In this document: piece after piece, positions 28,004 through 36,993 of the stretch
Position numbering within the stretch: position 1 is the stretch's first letter
Layout: every line of letters begins with the position of its first letter
Source: Synechococcus sp. A15-62
GTDB lineage: Bacteria > Cyanobacteriota > Cyanobacteriia > PCC-6307 > Cyanobiaceae
NCBI RefSeq assembly: GCF_014280075.1
Contig: NZ_CP047950.1
Span: 1,364,001 to 1,428,000, forward strand
Direction: 5' to 3'
DNA: 64,000 nucleotides
Program-made: the position numbers and the translations under genes
The notes under the pieces: model-generated
What the model was told of the DNA's origin: nothing
What the model saw: the letters and a program-made list of their open reading frames with translations, nothing else
The model's database searches: none

Positions 28004-30133
28004 TTAAACCAAGGGGTCGCTGATCACCATCGAGGCGCAGGGCAGCTGGCGGATCAATTTGCTGGTGCGATCACTGCCGGGAATCGGCAGACCGGCCACC
28101 CGCCTGCGCTGGGTGCGCAGGATCACCAGGTCGTGTTCGCGGCTGAGGCGATGAATGGCCCCATCGATGCCGGGCCCCCGCACGATCACGATGTGAAACC
28201 GCTCCTCAGGGATGCCCGGCGGGCGCCAGCGGATCAACTGCTGTTCCATCCAATGACGGTCCTGCCCGCTGAAGCGGGGATCGTGCACATGCAGCAGGGT
28301 GATCCGGACGCGCTGATCCTCCGGGGCTGAATTGATCACCCGCAGCGCCAGTTCAAACTGCTCGCGGGCGCTGGCGGAGAGGTCTTTGATCGGAACAAGG
28401 ATCCGGCCCAGGCCGCTATCGGTCTCACGGCCCAGATTCACCACCACCACCGGGCAGTGGGCCGTGCGGCAAACCCCATCGACGATGTCGCCCATCAGCC
28501 AGGCCCGGAGTTGATCGCTGCGGGCTGCACCGATCAGCAACAGATCCGCAGCCTGTTCCAAGGCCGTGCGGCTCATGCCACCGGCGATGTCTTCATCCAG
28601 CCGCAGCAGGCTGCGGGTGGGCACCGCCAACTGGGCACCGATGCTCTCCGCTGTGCTGAGGCGTCCGCGCGCTGCGGCAACGGCCCGGTTCAACCCACCG
28701 CGCATCTCTTCGAGGCTGGGATTCACCATTGCCAGGGGAAGCAGCAACCCTTCAGCCCCCGATGAGCCCTGCACCAGGCGGGCCGCCATGCTCAACAATC
28801 CCTTCTCAGTGCTGGGGTTGGCCACCGGCACCACGATGCGCAGGGGGCGCTGCACCACCTCATTGACGCCATCCAGCACCGCCGCCTCCTCACCGAAGCT
28901 GACCGGCACCGCATCAGGCCTGGGATCCTTGAGCCGTGTCACCGATTGCTCGGTGAGGATCGGCCCAAGAGTGGCCGTCACCACCATCACCGCCAGCACG
29001 CTGTTGAGCACGGTCTGATTGAGCAGACCCGCCTGGTAGCCGATGAAGGCCGTGGCCAGGGTCGCCGCCACCTTGGGCATCGTCAGCGACCACATCATCA
29101 GGATCTGGGCGCGGCGGTAACCGAACAGCCGTCCGCTGAGCCAGGACGCCAGACCCTTGCCGCCGATGGCCCCCACCAGCATCAGCGCGGTGAACTGAAA
29201 GTTGCCCAAGCTGTCGCCAAGGCTGCCCAGATCCAGCAGCAATCCCAGATCGATGAAGAAGATCGGGATGAACAACACCCCACCCACAAAAATCAACTGT
29301 TCCTTCACCCGGCCCTCGGGCAGCACGGAATTCACCGCCAGACCAGCCAGAAAGGCGCCGACAATCTTCTCGACGCCGGCCAGCTCAGCCCCCAGGGACG
29401 CCAGGAACAGGGCCACCAGAACAGCGAGCACCATCCGGTTTTCATCGCTGATGCCCCGCAGCACCAGGCGCCGGCCGAGCCAGCGGATGCCGATCACCAC
29501 CACCAGAGCGAAGCCACCGATCTTGAGCAGCAGCAGGCCCAGGCCCAGTCCGCTGAGGCTGCCCTGGCCCAGCCCCAGCCCCACCGCCAGGAGCAGCAGG
29601 GCCACGATGTCGGTGAAGATCGTGCTGCCCACGCTCACCACCACCGACTCATCCTTCTGGGCGCCGTAACTGCGCACGATCGGATAGCCCAAAGGGGTGT
29701 GGGTGGCCATCAGGGCACCGAGCAACAGGCACGACACCGAGGCGAAGCCCGCCATCAGGCCGATGGACACGCCCGTGCCCACGCCGATCAACAGGATCAG
29801 CAGGCCATAGATGAACGAGCGGCGCTTGACCCGGTTGAACTCCTCGAGGTCAATCTCAAGACCCATCGTGAACAGCAGATACACCGCCCCGAGATCGGAG
29901 AGGAGCCGCACCGTTTCGCTGCTGCTGTCGACCCAGTTCAAAGCGTGGGGACCCACCACCACGCCAGCCGCCAGCAAGCCCACCAGATCGGGCAGACCCA
30001 GCCGCCGGATCAGCGGCGGCACCGCCGCACTGATCGCCACCAACAGTGAAAACACCCCGAGGGGGTGATGCATGACATGGCTGATCGAGGCCTGCATGGC
30101 CATGGCTGCACCGCCGGCTTGCAGACCCAGCAT
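28004..30133 (-). CDS. CPA2-family cation/proton antiporter with tandem USP-like domains
   Basis: About 709 residues from an ATG at 30133. Roughly 12 membrane helices (residues 10-400) form a Na+/H+ exchanger fold: VPPLIRRLGLPDLVGLLAAG, LSDLGAVYLLFTMGLEIDLE, LAGLAVNSVLPEGRVKEQ and VLFIPIFFIDLGLLLDLGSL. The soluble C-terminus carries two universal-stress-protein-like domains, the second ending in SREHDLVILRTQRRRVAGLP and GSDRTSKLIRQLPCASMVI. Such proteins exchange Na+ or K+ for H+, and the USP part is likely a nucleotide-binding regulatory module. It lies 32 bases after the ABC exporter gene. Confidence 0.85.
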   Translation of the reverse strand: MLGLQAGGAAMAMQASISHVMHHPLGVFSLLVAISAAVPPLIRRLGLPDLVGLLAAGVVVGPHALNWVDSSSETVRLLSDLGAVYLLFTMGLEIDLEEFNRVKRRSFIYGLLILLIGVGTGVSIGLMAGFASVSCLLLGALMATHTPLGYPIVRSYGAQKDESVVVSVGSTIFTDIVALLLLAVGLGLGQGSLSGLGLGLLLLKIGGFALVVVIGIRWLGRRLVLRGISDENRMVLAVLVALFLASLGAELAGVEKIVGAFLAGLAVNSVLPEGRVKEQLIFVGGVLFIPIFFIDLGLLLDLGSLGDSLGNFQFTALMLVGAIGGKGLASWLSGRLFGYRRAQILMMWSLTMPKVAATLATAFIGYQAGLLNQTVLNSVLAVMVVTATLGPILTEQSVTRLKDPRPDAVPVSFGEEAAVLDGVNEVVQRPLRIVVPVANPSTEKGLLSMAARLVQGSSGAEGLLLPLAMVNPSLEEMRGGLNRAVAAARGRLSTAESIGAQLAVPTRSLLRLDEDIAGGMSRTALEQAADLLLIGAARSDQLRAWLMGDIVDGVCRTAHCPVVVVNLGRETDSGLGRILVPIKDLSASAREQFELALRVINSAPEDQRVRITLLHVHDPRFSGQDRHWMEQQLIRWRPPGIPEERFHIVIVRGPGIDGAIHRLSREHDLVILRTQRRRVAGLPIPGSDRTSKLIRQLPCASMVISDPLV

Positions 30134-30165
30134 GGTCGCCGGATCTGACGGCAACAACAGCTGCT

Positions 30166-31980
30166 TCAGGAAGCGATAACCCCTTCGCCGGCCTGCACCT
30201 GCCAGAGGTTGGTGTAGATGCCGCCCTGGGCCACCAGGCTGTCGTGGCAACCCTGCTCCACAATCCGGCCCTGGTCCATCACCACAATCCAGTCGGCATA
30301 GCGAACCGTGCTGAGCCGGTGGGCGATCACCACGGTGGTGCGCTGCTGGGTGATCTGCGCCAAGGAGCGCTGAATCGCGGCTTCGGTGTCGTTGTCCACT
30401 GCTGCAGTGGCTTCATCAAGCACCAGCACCGGTGCATCCTTGAGGATGGCGCGGGCCAGGGCGATGCGCTGGCGTTGTCCGCCCGAGAGGCGCTGCCCCC
30501 GCTCCCCCACCAGGGTGTCGTACCCCTGGGGCAAGGCGTCGATGAAGCCAGCGGCTTCCGCCAGGCGAGCGGCCTGCTCAATCGCCAGCGGATCGGGATC
30601 CGCGACCCCATAGGCGATGTTGTCGGCCACGGTGCCGTGGAAGAGGTAGACGTCCTGACTCACCAGGGCGATGCAGCGGCGCAGGTCCTGCAGCTGCAGC
30701 CTGTCGATGGGGACCCCATCCAGGCAGATGCGTCCGCCATCACGCTCGTACAGCCGCAAGAGCAGCTTCACCACGGTGCTCTTGCCGGAGCCCGTTGCCC
30801 CGACGATGCCAAGGGTCGATCCCGCCGGCACGGTGAGATCGAAGCCCTGCAGCAGCGTTGCTCGACCGGCATAGCCGAAATCCACCGCTTCAAAGCGAAT
30901 CTCACCCCGCAGCCGCTGCGGATCCACCGGCACCGTTCCTCCCTGGATCAACACTGGCGTGTCAATCAGATCAAGCACCCGTTGCGTGGAGGCCATCGAG
31001 CGCTGGTATTCATCCAGCGTTCGGCCTATGGCGGTTAACGGCCAGAGCAGCCGCTGGGTGATGAACACCAGAACGCTGTAGGTGGCCACCGGCAGTTCAC
31101 CGGCCAGAGCCTTGAACCCACCGATCAACAGGATCGCCAGGAAGGCGAACAAAATCGCGAAGCGAATCAAGGGGATGAAGGCCGCCGAGAGACGAATCGC
31201 CCGGGCATTGCTCTGGCGGTAGGCCAGGCTTTCCGCCCGCAGGCGCTCCAGTTCAAGAGCTTCAGCGGTGAAGCTCTTGATCGTGAGCATCCCCCCCAGG
31301 TTGTTGGCGAGCCGGGAGGAGAGATCGCCCACCCGGGCCCGCACCTCCCGGTAGCGCGGCGCCAGCTGGCGCTGGAAATGCAGCGAACCCCAGAGAATCA
31401 CCGGGATCGGCAGGTAGGCGAACAGCGCCACCTCCGGCGCCACCATCGCCATGCCAATGCCCACCACCAGCACGGTGGTGATCAACTGCAGGATCTGATT
31501 GGCACCCCGATCCAGAAACCGTTCGAGCTGGTTGATGTCGTCATTGAGCACCGCCATCAGGCGGCCGGTGCTGTCCTGCTCGAAAAAGGCCAGCTCCAGC
31601 TTCTGCAGATGGTCGTAGGCCTCGAGCCTCAGGCTGTGCTGGGTGGTTTGCGCCAGGTTGCGCCAGAGCACGTCGTAGAGGTACTCGAACAGCGACTCCG
31701 CCGCCCAGATCACAAAGGTGAGCAGGGCCAGACCCCACAGTTGCTGGCCGGCGGTCTTGAGCCCGAAACCCGCCAGCACGGACTGCTCCTTGAGCAACAC
31801 CACATCCACCGCCAAGCCGATCAAGATCGGCGGCGCCAGATCGAACAGCTTGTTGAGCAGGGAGCAGGTCACCGCTGCAACCACCAGGCGGCGTTGGGGC
31901 GCCAGATGGCCCAACAACCGCATCAGGGGGGAGCGAATTGCTGAAGCTTTCCTGAGGGTTCCTTCCGACACGGTTTTCAC
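30166..31980 (-). CDS. ABC exporter, fused permease and ATPase
   Basis: About 604 residues from a GTG at 31980; the frame stays open to 32037. The N-terminal half has six membrane helices of the ABC type-I exporter (LNKLFDLAPPILIGLAVDVV, LALLTFVIWAAESLFEYLYD and others). The C-terminal ATPase has Walker A GIVGATGSGKSTVVKLLL, a Q loop region CIALVSQDVYLFHG, signature RLSGGQRQRIALARA and Walker B VLVLDEATAAVD with switch His in VVIAHRLSTVRYAD. It is of the MsbA/lipid or multidrug exporter class; the cargo is unknown. It is first in a set followed by the antiporter and LCP genes. Confidence 0.92.
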   Translation of the reverse strand: MKTVSEGTLRKASAIRSPLMRLLGHLAPQRRLVVAAVTCSLLNKLFDLAPPILIGLAVDVVLLKEQSVLAGFGLKTAGQQLWGLALLTFVIWAAESLFEYLYDVLWRNLAQTTQHSLRLEAYDHLQKLELAFFEQDSTGRLMAVLNDDINQLERFLDRGANQILQLITTVLVVGIGMAMVAPEVALFAYLPIPVILWGSLHFQRQLAPRYREVRARVGDLSSRLANNLGGMLTIKSFTAEALELERLRAESLAYRQSNARAIRLSAAFIPLIRFAILFAFLAILLIGGFKALAGELPVATYSVLVFITQRLLWPLTAIGRTLDEYQRSMASTQRVLDLIDTPVLIQGGTVPVDPQRLRGEIRFEAVDFGYAGRATLLQGFDLTVPAGSTLGIVGATGSGKSTVVKLLLRLYERDGGRICLDGVPIDRLQLQDLRRCIALVSQDVYLFHGTVADNIAYGVADPDPLAIEQAARLAEAAGFIDALPQGYDTLVGERGQRLSGGQRQRIALARAILKDAPVLVLDEATAAVDNDTEAAIQRSLAQITQQRTTVVIAHRLSTVRYADWIVVMDQGRIVEQGCHDSLVAQGGIYTNLWQVQAGEGVIAS

Positions 31981-32013
31981 CCCTGAAGACGCACTACAAC
32001 AGAACCACAACTG

Positions 32014-32020
32014 AAGGAGG
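32014..32020 (+). promoter_or_regulatory. Strong ribosome-binding site of the 64-aa protein
   Basis: AAGGAGG sits 4 bases before the ATG at 32025, an unusually complete Shine-Dalgarno sequence for this genome and the main reason for calling the small gene real. Confidence 0.7.
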
Positions 32021-32024
32021 TGCC

Positions 32025-32219
32025 ATGAGCCGATCAAGGTCGTTCAACCGCTTTCACCGCTACCTGGCGCGGCAAAAACGCCGCGGACTTCGGGCTGTGC
32101 TGCCCCAGTTCCAGGACGCCCGTGATCATCAGCAAAGCCCAGCAGACAGCAGCAATAACGTGCTGCGTCGGCTGAGCTTGCGTGAAATCGAAATGGACCT
32201 GATGGAGGCCGAGGCCTGA
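32025..32219 (+). CDS. Small basic protein of unknown function (64 aa)
   Basis: 64 residues. The N-terminal half is very basic and aromatic (SRSRSFNRFHRYLARQKRRG), and the C-terminal half is acidic and probably helical (LRRLSLREIEMDLMEAEA). It has a textbook ribosome-binding site and lies alone between the divergent ABC exporter and the convergent RNA-binding protein gene, whose stop is 3 bases away. The basic N-terminus would suit a nucleic-acid or ribosome contact, but that is a guess. Confidence 0.7.
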   Translation: MSRSRSFNRFHRYLARQKRRGLRAVLPQFQDARDHQQSPADSSNNVLRRLSLREIEMDLMEAEA

Positions 32220-32222
32220 ACC

Positions 32223-32510
32223 TCAGCCGCGGTAACCGCCGCCACCACCACGGGGGCCGCCGGAGCGCTCCCGGGGGGTGGCTTTGCTGACGCGGATCAT
32301 CCGGCCCATCCACTCCACGTCCTGAAGGTCGTCGATGGCTTTCTGCTCATCGGCATCGTTGACCATCTCGACGAAAGCGAAACCGCGTTTGCGGCCGGTC
32401 TCACGGTCCAGGGGCAGGCTGCAGTTCTTGACCTCGCCGTACTCACTGAAGAGATCGAAGAGGTGCTCCTGCTCCGCCTGGAACGAAAGATTGCCGATGT
32501 AGATGGTCAT
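32223..32510 (-). CDS. RRM-type RNA-binding protein (cyanobacterial Rbp)
   Basis: 95 residues: one RNA-recognition motif with RNP2 (IYIGNLSF) and RNP1 (KRGFAFVEM), followed by a short glycine/arginine tail (RERSGGPRGGGGGYRG). This is the cyanobacterial Rbp family, often cold-inducible and reported elsewhere to help locate photosynthetic mRNAs at the thylakoid. The tail length fits the glycine-rich subtype. A 197-base interval upstream (32511-32707) leaves room for a long 5' leader, as is common for cold-regulated rbp genes. Confidence 0.93.
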   Translation of the reverse strand: MTIYIGNLSFQAEQEHLFDLFSEYGEVKNCSLPLDRETGRKRGFAFVEMVNDADEQKAIDDLQDVEWMGRMIRVSKATPRERSGGPRGGGGGYRG

Positions 32511-32707
32511 GGACCGTGGAACCGTTGAACGTGCTCAGTCGCTTGAGCCGGTTCCGAAAGCTCGGAAAGGGCCAGTGCTCAAGCGTGAACCCGATGACGT
32601 TACAGGGCAGTCGCACGAATCAACACAAAAAAAAGAAGCAATTGCGAAGACTCGCCAGCAACTGAGCCATCCACCCCATTGTCAGAAGACCCTGACACAG
32701 GAGAGAG

Positions 32708-32902
32708 ATGACATTCGACGGCCTTTGTTTCCAGGCTCTGAGCTGGACCGCTGATGGAGAGCTGGATCCAGTGGACAAACTTGTGCTGCTCAACAACTTG
32801 ATCCGGCAGGCCACGCCGAGCGAGCAGATCGAGTTGATTCAGGTGGTGGAGAAATTGGCTCTGTTACAGCCCGAGGCCACTGTTCAGGTGAGCCATCTCT
32901 GA
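32708..32902 (+). CDS. Small conserved-looking protein (64 aa)
   Basis: 64 residues starting at an ATG preceded by GGAGAGAG at a good distance. Sequence features: FQALSWTADGELDPVDKLVL then LNNLIRQATPSEQIELIQVV and EKLALLQ, predicted to be mostly helical, acidic and soluble. No motif identifies it. It points toward the convergent secreted small protein gene, whose stop is about 20 bases away. Confidence 0.62.
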   Translation: MTFDGLCFQALSWTADGELDPVDKLVLLNNLIRQATPSEQIELIQVVEKLALLQPEATVQVSHL

Positions 32903-32923
32903 CCGTTCTTGATCCCCCGGGGA

Positions 32924-33172
32924 TCAAAGGCCGTAAGTCTCGGCTGCCTTGGCCTTGCAGGTGGCCTGCGCCATCTGGATCCCCGCCCTGTTCTGGACCT
33001 CGGCAAGGAAACAACGGCAGGTGTCGTCCACCATGCCCTCCGGAGGAACAGTCCCTGCCCGTTGCAGCTCGGCCTTCACAGCTGTTCTGCAGAACTGGGT
33101 GATCAGGCTGTTGTCCGAAGCTGAAGCGGCCAGGGGAGCCGAAAGCAGGCCAACAGCCAGCAGCGCACGCAT
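32924..33172 (-). CDS. Small secreted cysteine-containing protein (82 aa)
   Basis: About 82 residues from an ATG at 33172 that touches the helicase stop codon (TGATG). A signal peptide (MRALLAVGLLSAPLAASA) is followed by a mature part with four Cys (ITQFCRTAVKAEL, MVDDTCRCFLAEV, QMAQATCKAKAAE), so two disulfides are possible. The family is unknown to me. Coupling to the helicase gene suggests co-expression. Confidence 0.72.
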   Translation of the reverse strand: MRALLAVGLLSAPLAASASDNSLITQFCRTAVKAELQRAGTVPPEGMVDDTCRCFLAEVQNRAGIQMAQATCKAKAAETYGL

Positions 33173-34953
33173 CAAGAGGCCTTGCTGATTTGCAGTTCGC
33201 GGTTCATCACGCGCAGGCGTTGAAGGCTGTTGAACACATCCTCCGGCATGCCCTTGGGAAGATCCACCAGGCTGTGATTGTCAAAGATCTGGATGCGACC
33301 GATCATCCGGCCCTGTAGTCCTGTCTCGCCGGCGATAGCGCCCACCAGATTGCCGGGTTTGACCCGATCGCGGTGACCCACCTCAACGCGGTAACGCTGC
33401 ATGTTCTCCTCAGGTGCCCGTACCGGACGCTCGCGCCGCTCACGGCGGTCTCCTGAATTTCGATCGCGGTCGCGGTCGTTGCGGCGGGTGTTCTGAATCC
33501 AGTCGTCGTCACCCTTGCGCAGCAGCGCATCGGGTCCGATCGCCAGGTTCAGTGCTGCCATGGCCAGCTGCTCGGGGCTGAGCTCGAGTTCCGTGGCCAC
33601 CCGCTGCATCAACTCCTGAAGCAAGGCCGCTTCATCGGCATCAGGGCGTTGAGATTGGGCTGCATCACTCAAACGTTTGCGCAGGCGGTCGAGCCGTCCC
33701 TGGTTGATGGCCGTGTTGCCGGGCACCTCCATCGCTTCGATCGGCTGCCCCGTGGCCCGCTCGAGGTTGCGGATGAAGCGCCGTTCCCGTGGGGTCACGA
33801 ACAGAACCGCTTCGCCGGTGCGTCCAGCCCGGCCCGTCCGGCCGATGCGGTGCACGTAGGCCTCGCTGTCGAACGGCATGTCGTAGTTGATCACCAGGCC
33901 GATGCGCTCCACATCAAGACCCCGCGCCGCAACGTCGGTGGCCACAAGGATGTCGACCGATCCACTGCGCAACCGCTCCACGGTGCGTTCCCGTTGGTTC
34001 TGGGGAACGTCGCCATTGAGCACCGCCACCTGATGACCGCCTGCCTCAAGGGTTTCAGCCACGGTCAGGGTGATCGCCTTGGTGCGGGCGAAGATGATCA
34101 CACCCTCACCACCACAGGCGTCGAGAACCCTTTGCAGAGCTTCGAGCTTGTGCGGCATCGGCACCGTGATCGAGCGCTGGCGGATCCGCTTGCCTTCCTG
34201 ATCCTTGGTGCGGATCGTGACCTCAGCAGGGTCCTTGAGATAACGCTTGGACAGACGACGGATCTCCGGAGGCATCGTCGCTGAGAACAGCACCACCTGA
34301 CGCTGCTCAGGAAGCTGATCGAGGATCCACTCCACATCGTCGATGAAGCCCATGCGGAGCATTTCGTCCGCTTCATCGAGCACCAGGCTGCGCAGACCAC
34401 TGGTGTCGAGCGTGCCCTGACGCATGTGGTCCATCACCCGGCCTGGGGTACCCACCACCACATCCACACCACGCCTGAGAGCACTGATCTGGGAGCGGAA
34501 ATCCGTGCCGCCGTACACCGCCAGCACCTTCAGATGGGGATGGCCGGCGGAATAGGCCTTGAACGATTCGGCCACCTGCATCGCCAGCTCCCGTGTGGGG
34601 GCGAGAACGAGAGCCTGGGGTGTTTTCTGGCCGCTTTCCAGACGCTCGAGCAACGGCAACGCAAACGCTGCTGTTTTACCGGTGCCGGTCTGGGCCTGAC
34701 CCACCAGATCGCGGCCGAGCATCAGCTCGGGGAAGGCCGCCTTCTGAATGGGGGAAGGTTCGCTGTATCCCTTGTCCGCCAGGGTGCGGAGCAGGGCCTC
34801 ACTGAACCCAAAACCGGCAAAACCGGATTCCGGTTCAGCCGATGTGATGGTTGTGGTGAACACCTCAGCATTGGAGTTGGCTTCCGGCAGGTCGGATGCA
34901 GAAAGATCCACTGCGCAGGCGGAATCGTCGCGCTGCTGTTGCTGTTCAGTCAT
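33172..34953 (-). CDS. DEAD-box RNA helicase (DeaD/CsdA/CrhR-like)
   Basis: About 593 residues from an ATG at 34953; a GTG at 34995 is also possible. Helicase motifs: Q motif SEPSPIQKAAFPEL, Walker A VGQAQTGTGKTAAFALPLL, DEAD box in SLVLDEADEMLRMGFID, SAT in VLFSATMPPEI, and VATDVAARGLDVERIGLV with HRIGRTGRAGRTG. After a charged linker with RNDRDRDRNSGDRRERRERP the C-terminus is a DbpA-type RNA-binding domain (YRVEVGHRDRVKPGNLVGAI, IGRIQIFDNHSLVDLPKGMP). Such helicases aid ribosome assembly and cold adaptation. Confidence 0.94.
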   Translation of the reverse strand: MTEQQQQRDDSACAVDLSASDLPEANSNAEVFTTTITSAEPESGFAGFGFSEALLRTLADKGYSEPSPIQKAAFPELMLGRDLVGQAQTGTGKTAAFALPLLERLESGQKTPQALVLAPTRELAMQVAESFKAYSAGHPHLKVLAVYGGTDFRSQISALRRGVDVVVGTPGRVMDHMRQGTLDTSGLRSLVLDEADEMLRMGFIDDVEWILDQLPEQRQVVLFSATMPPEIRRLSKRYLKDPAEVTIRTKDQEGKRIRQRSITVPMPHKLEALQRVLDACGGEGVIIFARTKAITLTVAETLEAGGHQVAVLNGDVPQNQRERTVERLRSGSVDILVATDVAARGLDVERIGLVINYDMPFDSEAYVHRIGRTGRAGRTGEAVLFVTPRERRFIRNLERATGQPIEAMEVPGNTAINQGRLDRLRKRLSDAAQSQRPDADEAALLQELMQRVATELELSPEQLAMAALNLAIGPDALLRKGDDDWIQNTRRNDRDRDRNSGDRRERRERPVRAPEENMQRYRVEVGHRDRVKPGNLVGAIAGETGLQGRMIGRIQIFDNHSLVDLPKGMPEDVFNSLQRLRVMNRELQISKAS

Positions 34954-35057
34954 GGAAGGTGGCTTCGCCTGATTGATCTCTGAAATCAGGCTCACAACCT
35001 CCCTGCAACGTAAGAGTTGCCCTCTGGTTGTGTTGCCTACGCTTCAAAGGTTGGCCC
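34954..35057 (-). promoter_or_regulatory. 5' region of the helicase gene
   Basis: The 104-base interval upstream of the helicase ATG must hold its promoter and leader. GGGAGG lies just before the alternative GTG at 34995 but is spaced too closely to it to be an ideal ribosome-binding site. No clear -35/-10 pair could be fixed by eye. Confidence 0.3.
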
Positions 35058-35399
35058 TCAAGTTATCACCCGGCCGTAATCATCCTGCAGCCGTTCGATG
35101 TCGTCTTCCCGCAGATCATCACCGTGCTGAACTTCCAGAATCAGCAGATCTGAACCGTCTGCACGGGCGCGATGCACAGCGCCGCAGGGGATCGAGAGCA
35201 TGACGCCCGCGCTGGCCGCGTGCCATGTCTCACCGCAGAGCAGAGCCCCCGAACCCGACACCACGGTCCAACTTTCGCTGCGATGACGATGCCGCTGCAG
35301 GGACAACTGCTGCCCGGCATGAACCAGCAGGCGTTTGACCAAATAGTTGTCCCCCTGGGTCAACGTTTCGTACCAGCCCCAGGGACGCTCAACCCGCAT
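35058..35399 (-). CDS. Cupin, mannose-6-phosphate isomerase type II C-terminal-like
   Basis: 113 residues. The cupin matches the C-terminal domain of bifunctional mannose-1-phosphate guanylyltransferase/phosphomannose isomerase: ERPWGWYETL, YLVKRLLVHAGQQLSLQRHR then HRSESWTVVSGSGALLCG, with VMLSIPCGAVHRARADGSDL and LILEVQHGDDLREDDIERLQ DDYGR at the end. Mannose-6-phosphate/fructose-6-phosphate isomerisation is the likely reaction, feeding GDP-mannose and surface sugars. It follows recD by 13 bases, so it may be transcribed with recBD although the functions are unrelated. Confidence 0.85.
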   Translation of the reverse strand: MRVERPWGWYETLTQGDNYLVKRLLVHAGQQLSLQRHRHRSESWTVVSGSGALLCGETWHAASAGVMLSIPCGAVHRARADGSDLLILEVQHGDDLREDDIERLQDDYGRVIT

Positions 35400-35412
35400 C
35401 AGTCCACCCGCG

Positions 35413-36993
35413 TCAGATCAGCGTCACCAGATCAAGGCTGGCACGGGCTCGCGTGATCGCTGTGTAGAGCAAACGGCGTTGATGGTCAGCAGCCGGGCCA
35501 TCCTCGAGGGGATCGGGCCAGAGCACGATCACCCGATCCGCCTCACTGCCCTGGGCCCGATGGATGGTGAGCGCCACAGCGGGCTCCAGACGCTGCAAAC
35601 GGGCTGGATGCAGACGGCGCACTTGCAGCTGGCCATCGGGATCCACCACCTGGAACAACAGGCGTTGTTCAGAGCCTGCCCCGATCACAACCCCGAGGTC
35701 GCCATTGGCCAAGCCGAGTTCCGGTTGATTGCTGCCGCAGATCACCGGCAAGCCGATCGGCCAACGCTCAATCTTGTCGGCGGCATTGGCCCCCAGCAGC
35801 GTGCGGTGCACATCTTCAAGACTCCACGGCCCCCGGCGGCGTGGACAGAGCAACAGGTCCTGCTCGAGCAGCGCAAACAAGGGCCGGGACTCCGCCATCA
35901 GCTCCTGTTCGCTGCAGCGGTCGAGATCAACCGTCAGCGCCTGCAGCTGCTGGAGGCGCTCCAGCCAGCGCTGGCGCACCAAGGCTGGAAAACGACGCAG
36001 GGGGCTGGGATGCACCTGCAGATTGGCCTGCGCAGGCAACGCAGCCAGATCCGCAGCGAACGCGGCCAGATCCCCCTGGCGCAACTGGTGCGCCACCTGG
36101 GCCAGCGCACCGCGGTTGCGGTAAGTGCGCTCGAGGTGCACCGCCCCTTCACCGAAGCGACTGCGAACGTCCGGCTGCTGAAGCCGGTGCCAGACCGCTC
36201 CACTCCCCACCGGCGGCAGCTGGGCTGGATCCCCCACCAACAGCAGCCGGCAACCGCTGGGCAACGCCTCGAGCAGGGCCTGGGTCAAGGCCAGATCCAG
36301 CATCGACATCTCGTCGATCACCAGCAGATCCAGCTCAAGGGGACGCTGGCGGTGCCTGCCGAAGCCACGGCTGCCGGCCTCCAACCAGCGGTGGAGGGTG
36401 CTGCAAGGCAACGGAGCCCGTTGCGCCAGCACCGCATCCCCCAGGCGCCGGGCCGCCTTGCCGGTGGGGGCCGCCAAACCGATGCGCAGGCCGGGATGGC
36501 GGGCTTCTGCCCGGGCCAGAATCTCCACCACCGTGCTGGTTTTGCCCGTACCCGGACCACCGCTGAGCAGCACAACCGAGGCCTGATCCAAGGCGCGCAC
36601 GGCAGCGCACTGTTCAGCGTTGAGACGATCCGACAGCTCGGGATCGACTGCCTTGACGGGCTTGGGAACCGGAGCGTGGGCCCGCTCCACCAGCTCGGTC
36701 ACCACCTGCTCCATAGCCTGCAACCAGCGGCGCCAGCCCAGCCGATCAGCCTGAAGCAGCAGGGGAGAGGCATCGCCTTCCAGCCAGCCACTGGCTTGGG
36801 CAACGGCCAGCCGTTCCGGCGTCAGCGCCACCGTCAACTCTCCCTGCTCCAAGGCCAGCACCAGGTCGCGACTGAGCTCCTCCAGGGCGGGGCCATCCAC
36901 TTGGGGCGGGATCCGACGTCGCAGGGCAGCATGGAGGCCAGCCGTGAAGCTGGAGGGCCACGTGCTGGTTCCCGGGGGCAGCAACTCCGTCAC
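35413..36993 (-). CDS. recD: Exodeoxyribonuclease V alpha subunit, RecD
   Basis: 526 residues from a GTG overlapping the recB stop. SF1B 5'-3' helicase: Walker A LLSGGPGTGKTSTVVEIL, Walker B LLVIDEMSMLDLAL, motif III LLLVGDPAQLPPVGSG, and late motifs AVALTIHRAQGSEADRVIVL and LLYTAITRARASLDLV. RecD is the fast motor of the RecBCD double-strand-break repair enzyme. It sits directly after recB. recC is about 8.5 kb away on the same strand, beyond an island. Confidence 0.93.
   Translation of the reverse strand: MTELLPPGTSTWPSSFTAGLHAALRRRIPPQVDGPALEELSRDLVLALEQGELTVALTPERLAVAQASGWLEGDASPLLLQADRLGWRRWLQAMEQVVTELVERAHAPVPKPVKAVDPELSDRLNAEQCAAVRALDQASVVLLSGGPGTGKTSTVVEILARAEARHPGLRIGLAAPTGKAARRLGDAVLAQRAPLPCSTLHRWLEAGSRGFGRHRQRPLELDLLVIDEMSMLDLALTQALLEALPSGCRLLLVGDPAQLPPVGSGAVWHRLQQPDVRSRFGEGAVHLERTYRNRGALAQVAHQLRQGDLAAFAADLAALPAQANLQVHPSPLRRFPALVRQRWLERLQQLQALTVDLDRCSEQELMAESRPLFALLEQDLLLCPRRRGPWSLEDVHRTLLGANAADKIERWPIGLPVICGSNQPELGLANGDLGVVIGAGSEQRLLFQVVDPDGQLQVRRLHPARLQRLEPAVALTIHRAQGSEADRVIVLWPDPLEDGPAADHQRRLLYTAITRARASLDLVTLI

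Noticed and set aside
28946-30049. Long plus-strand frame opposite the antiporter
   Set aside because: Gln/His-rich shadow typical of antisense frames in GC-rich genes; the minus-strand antiporter is unambiguous.
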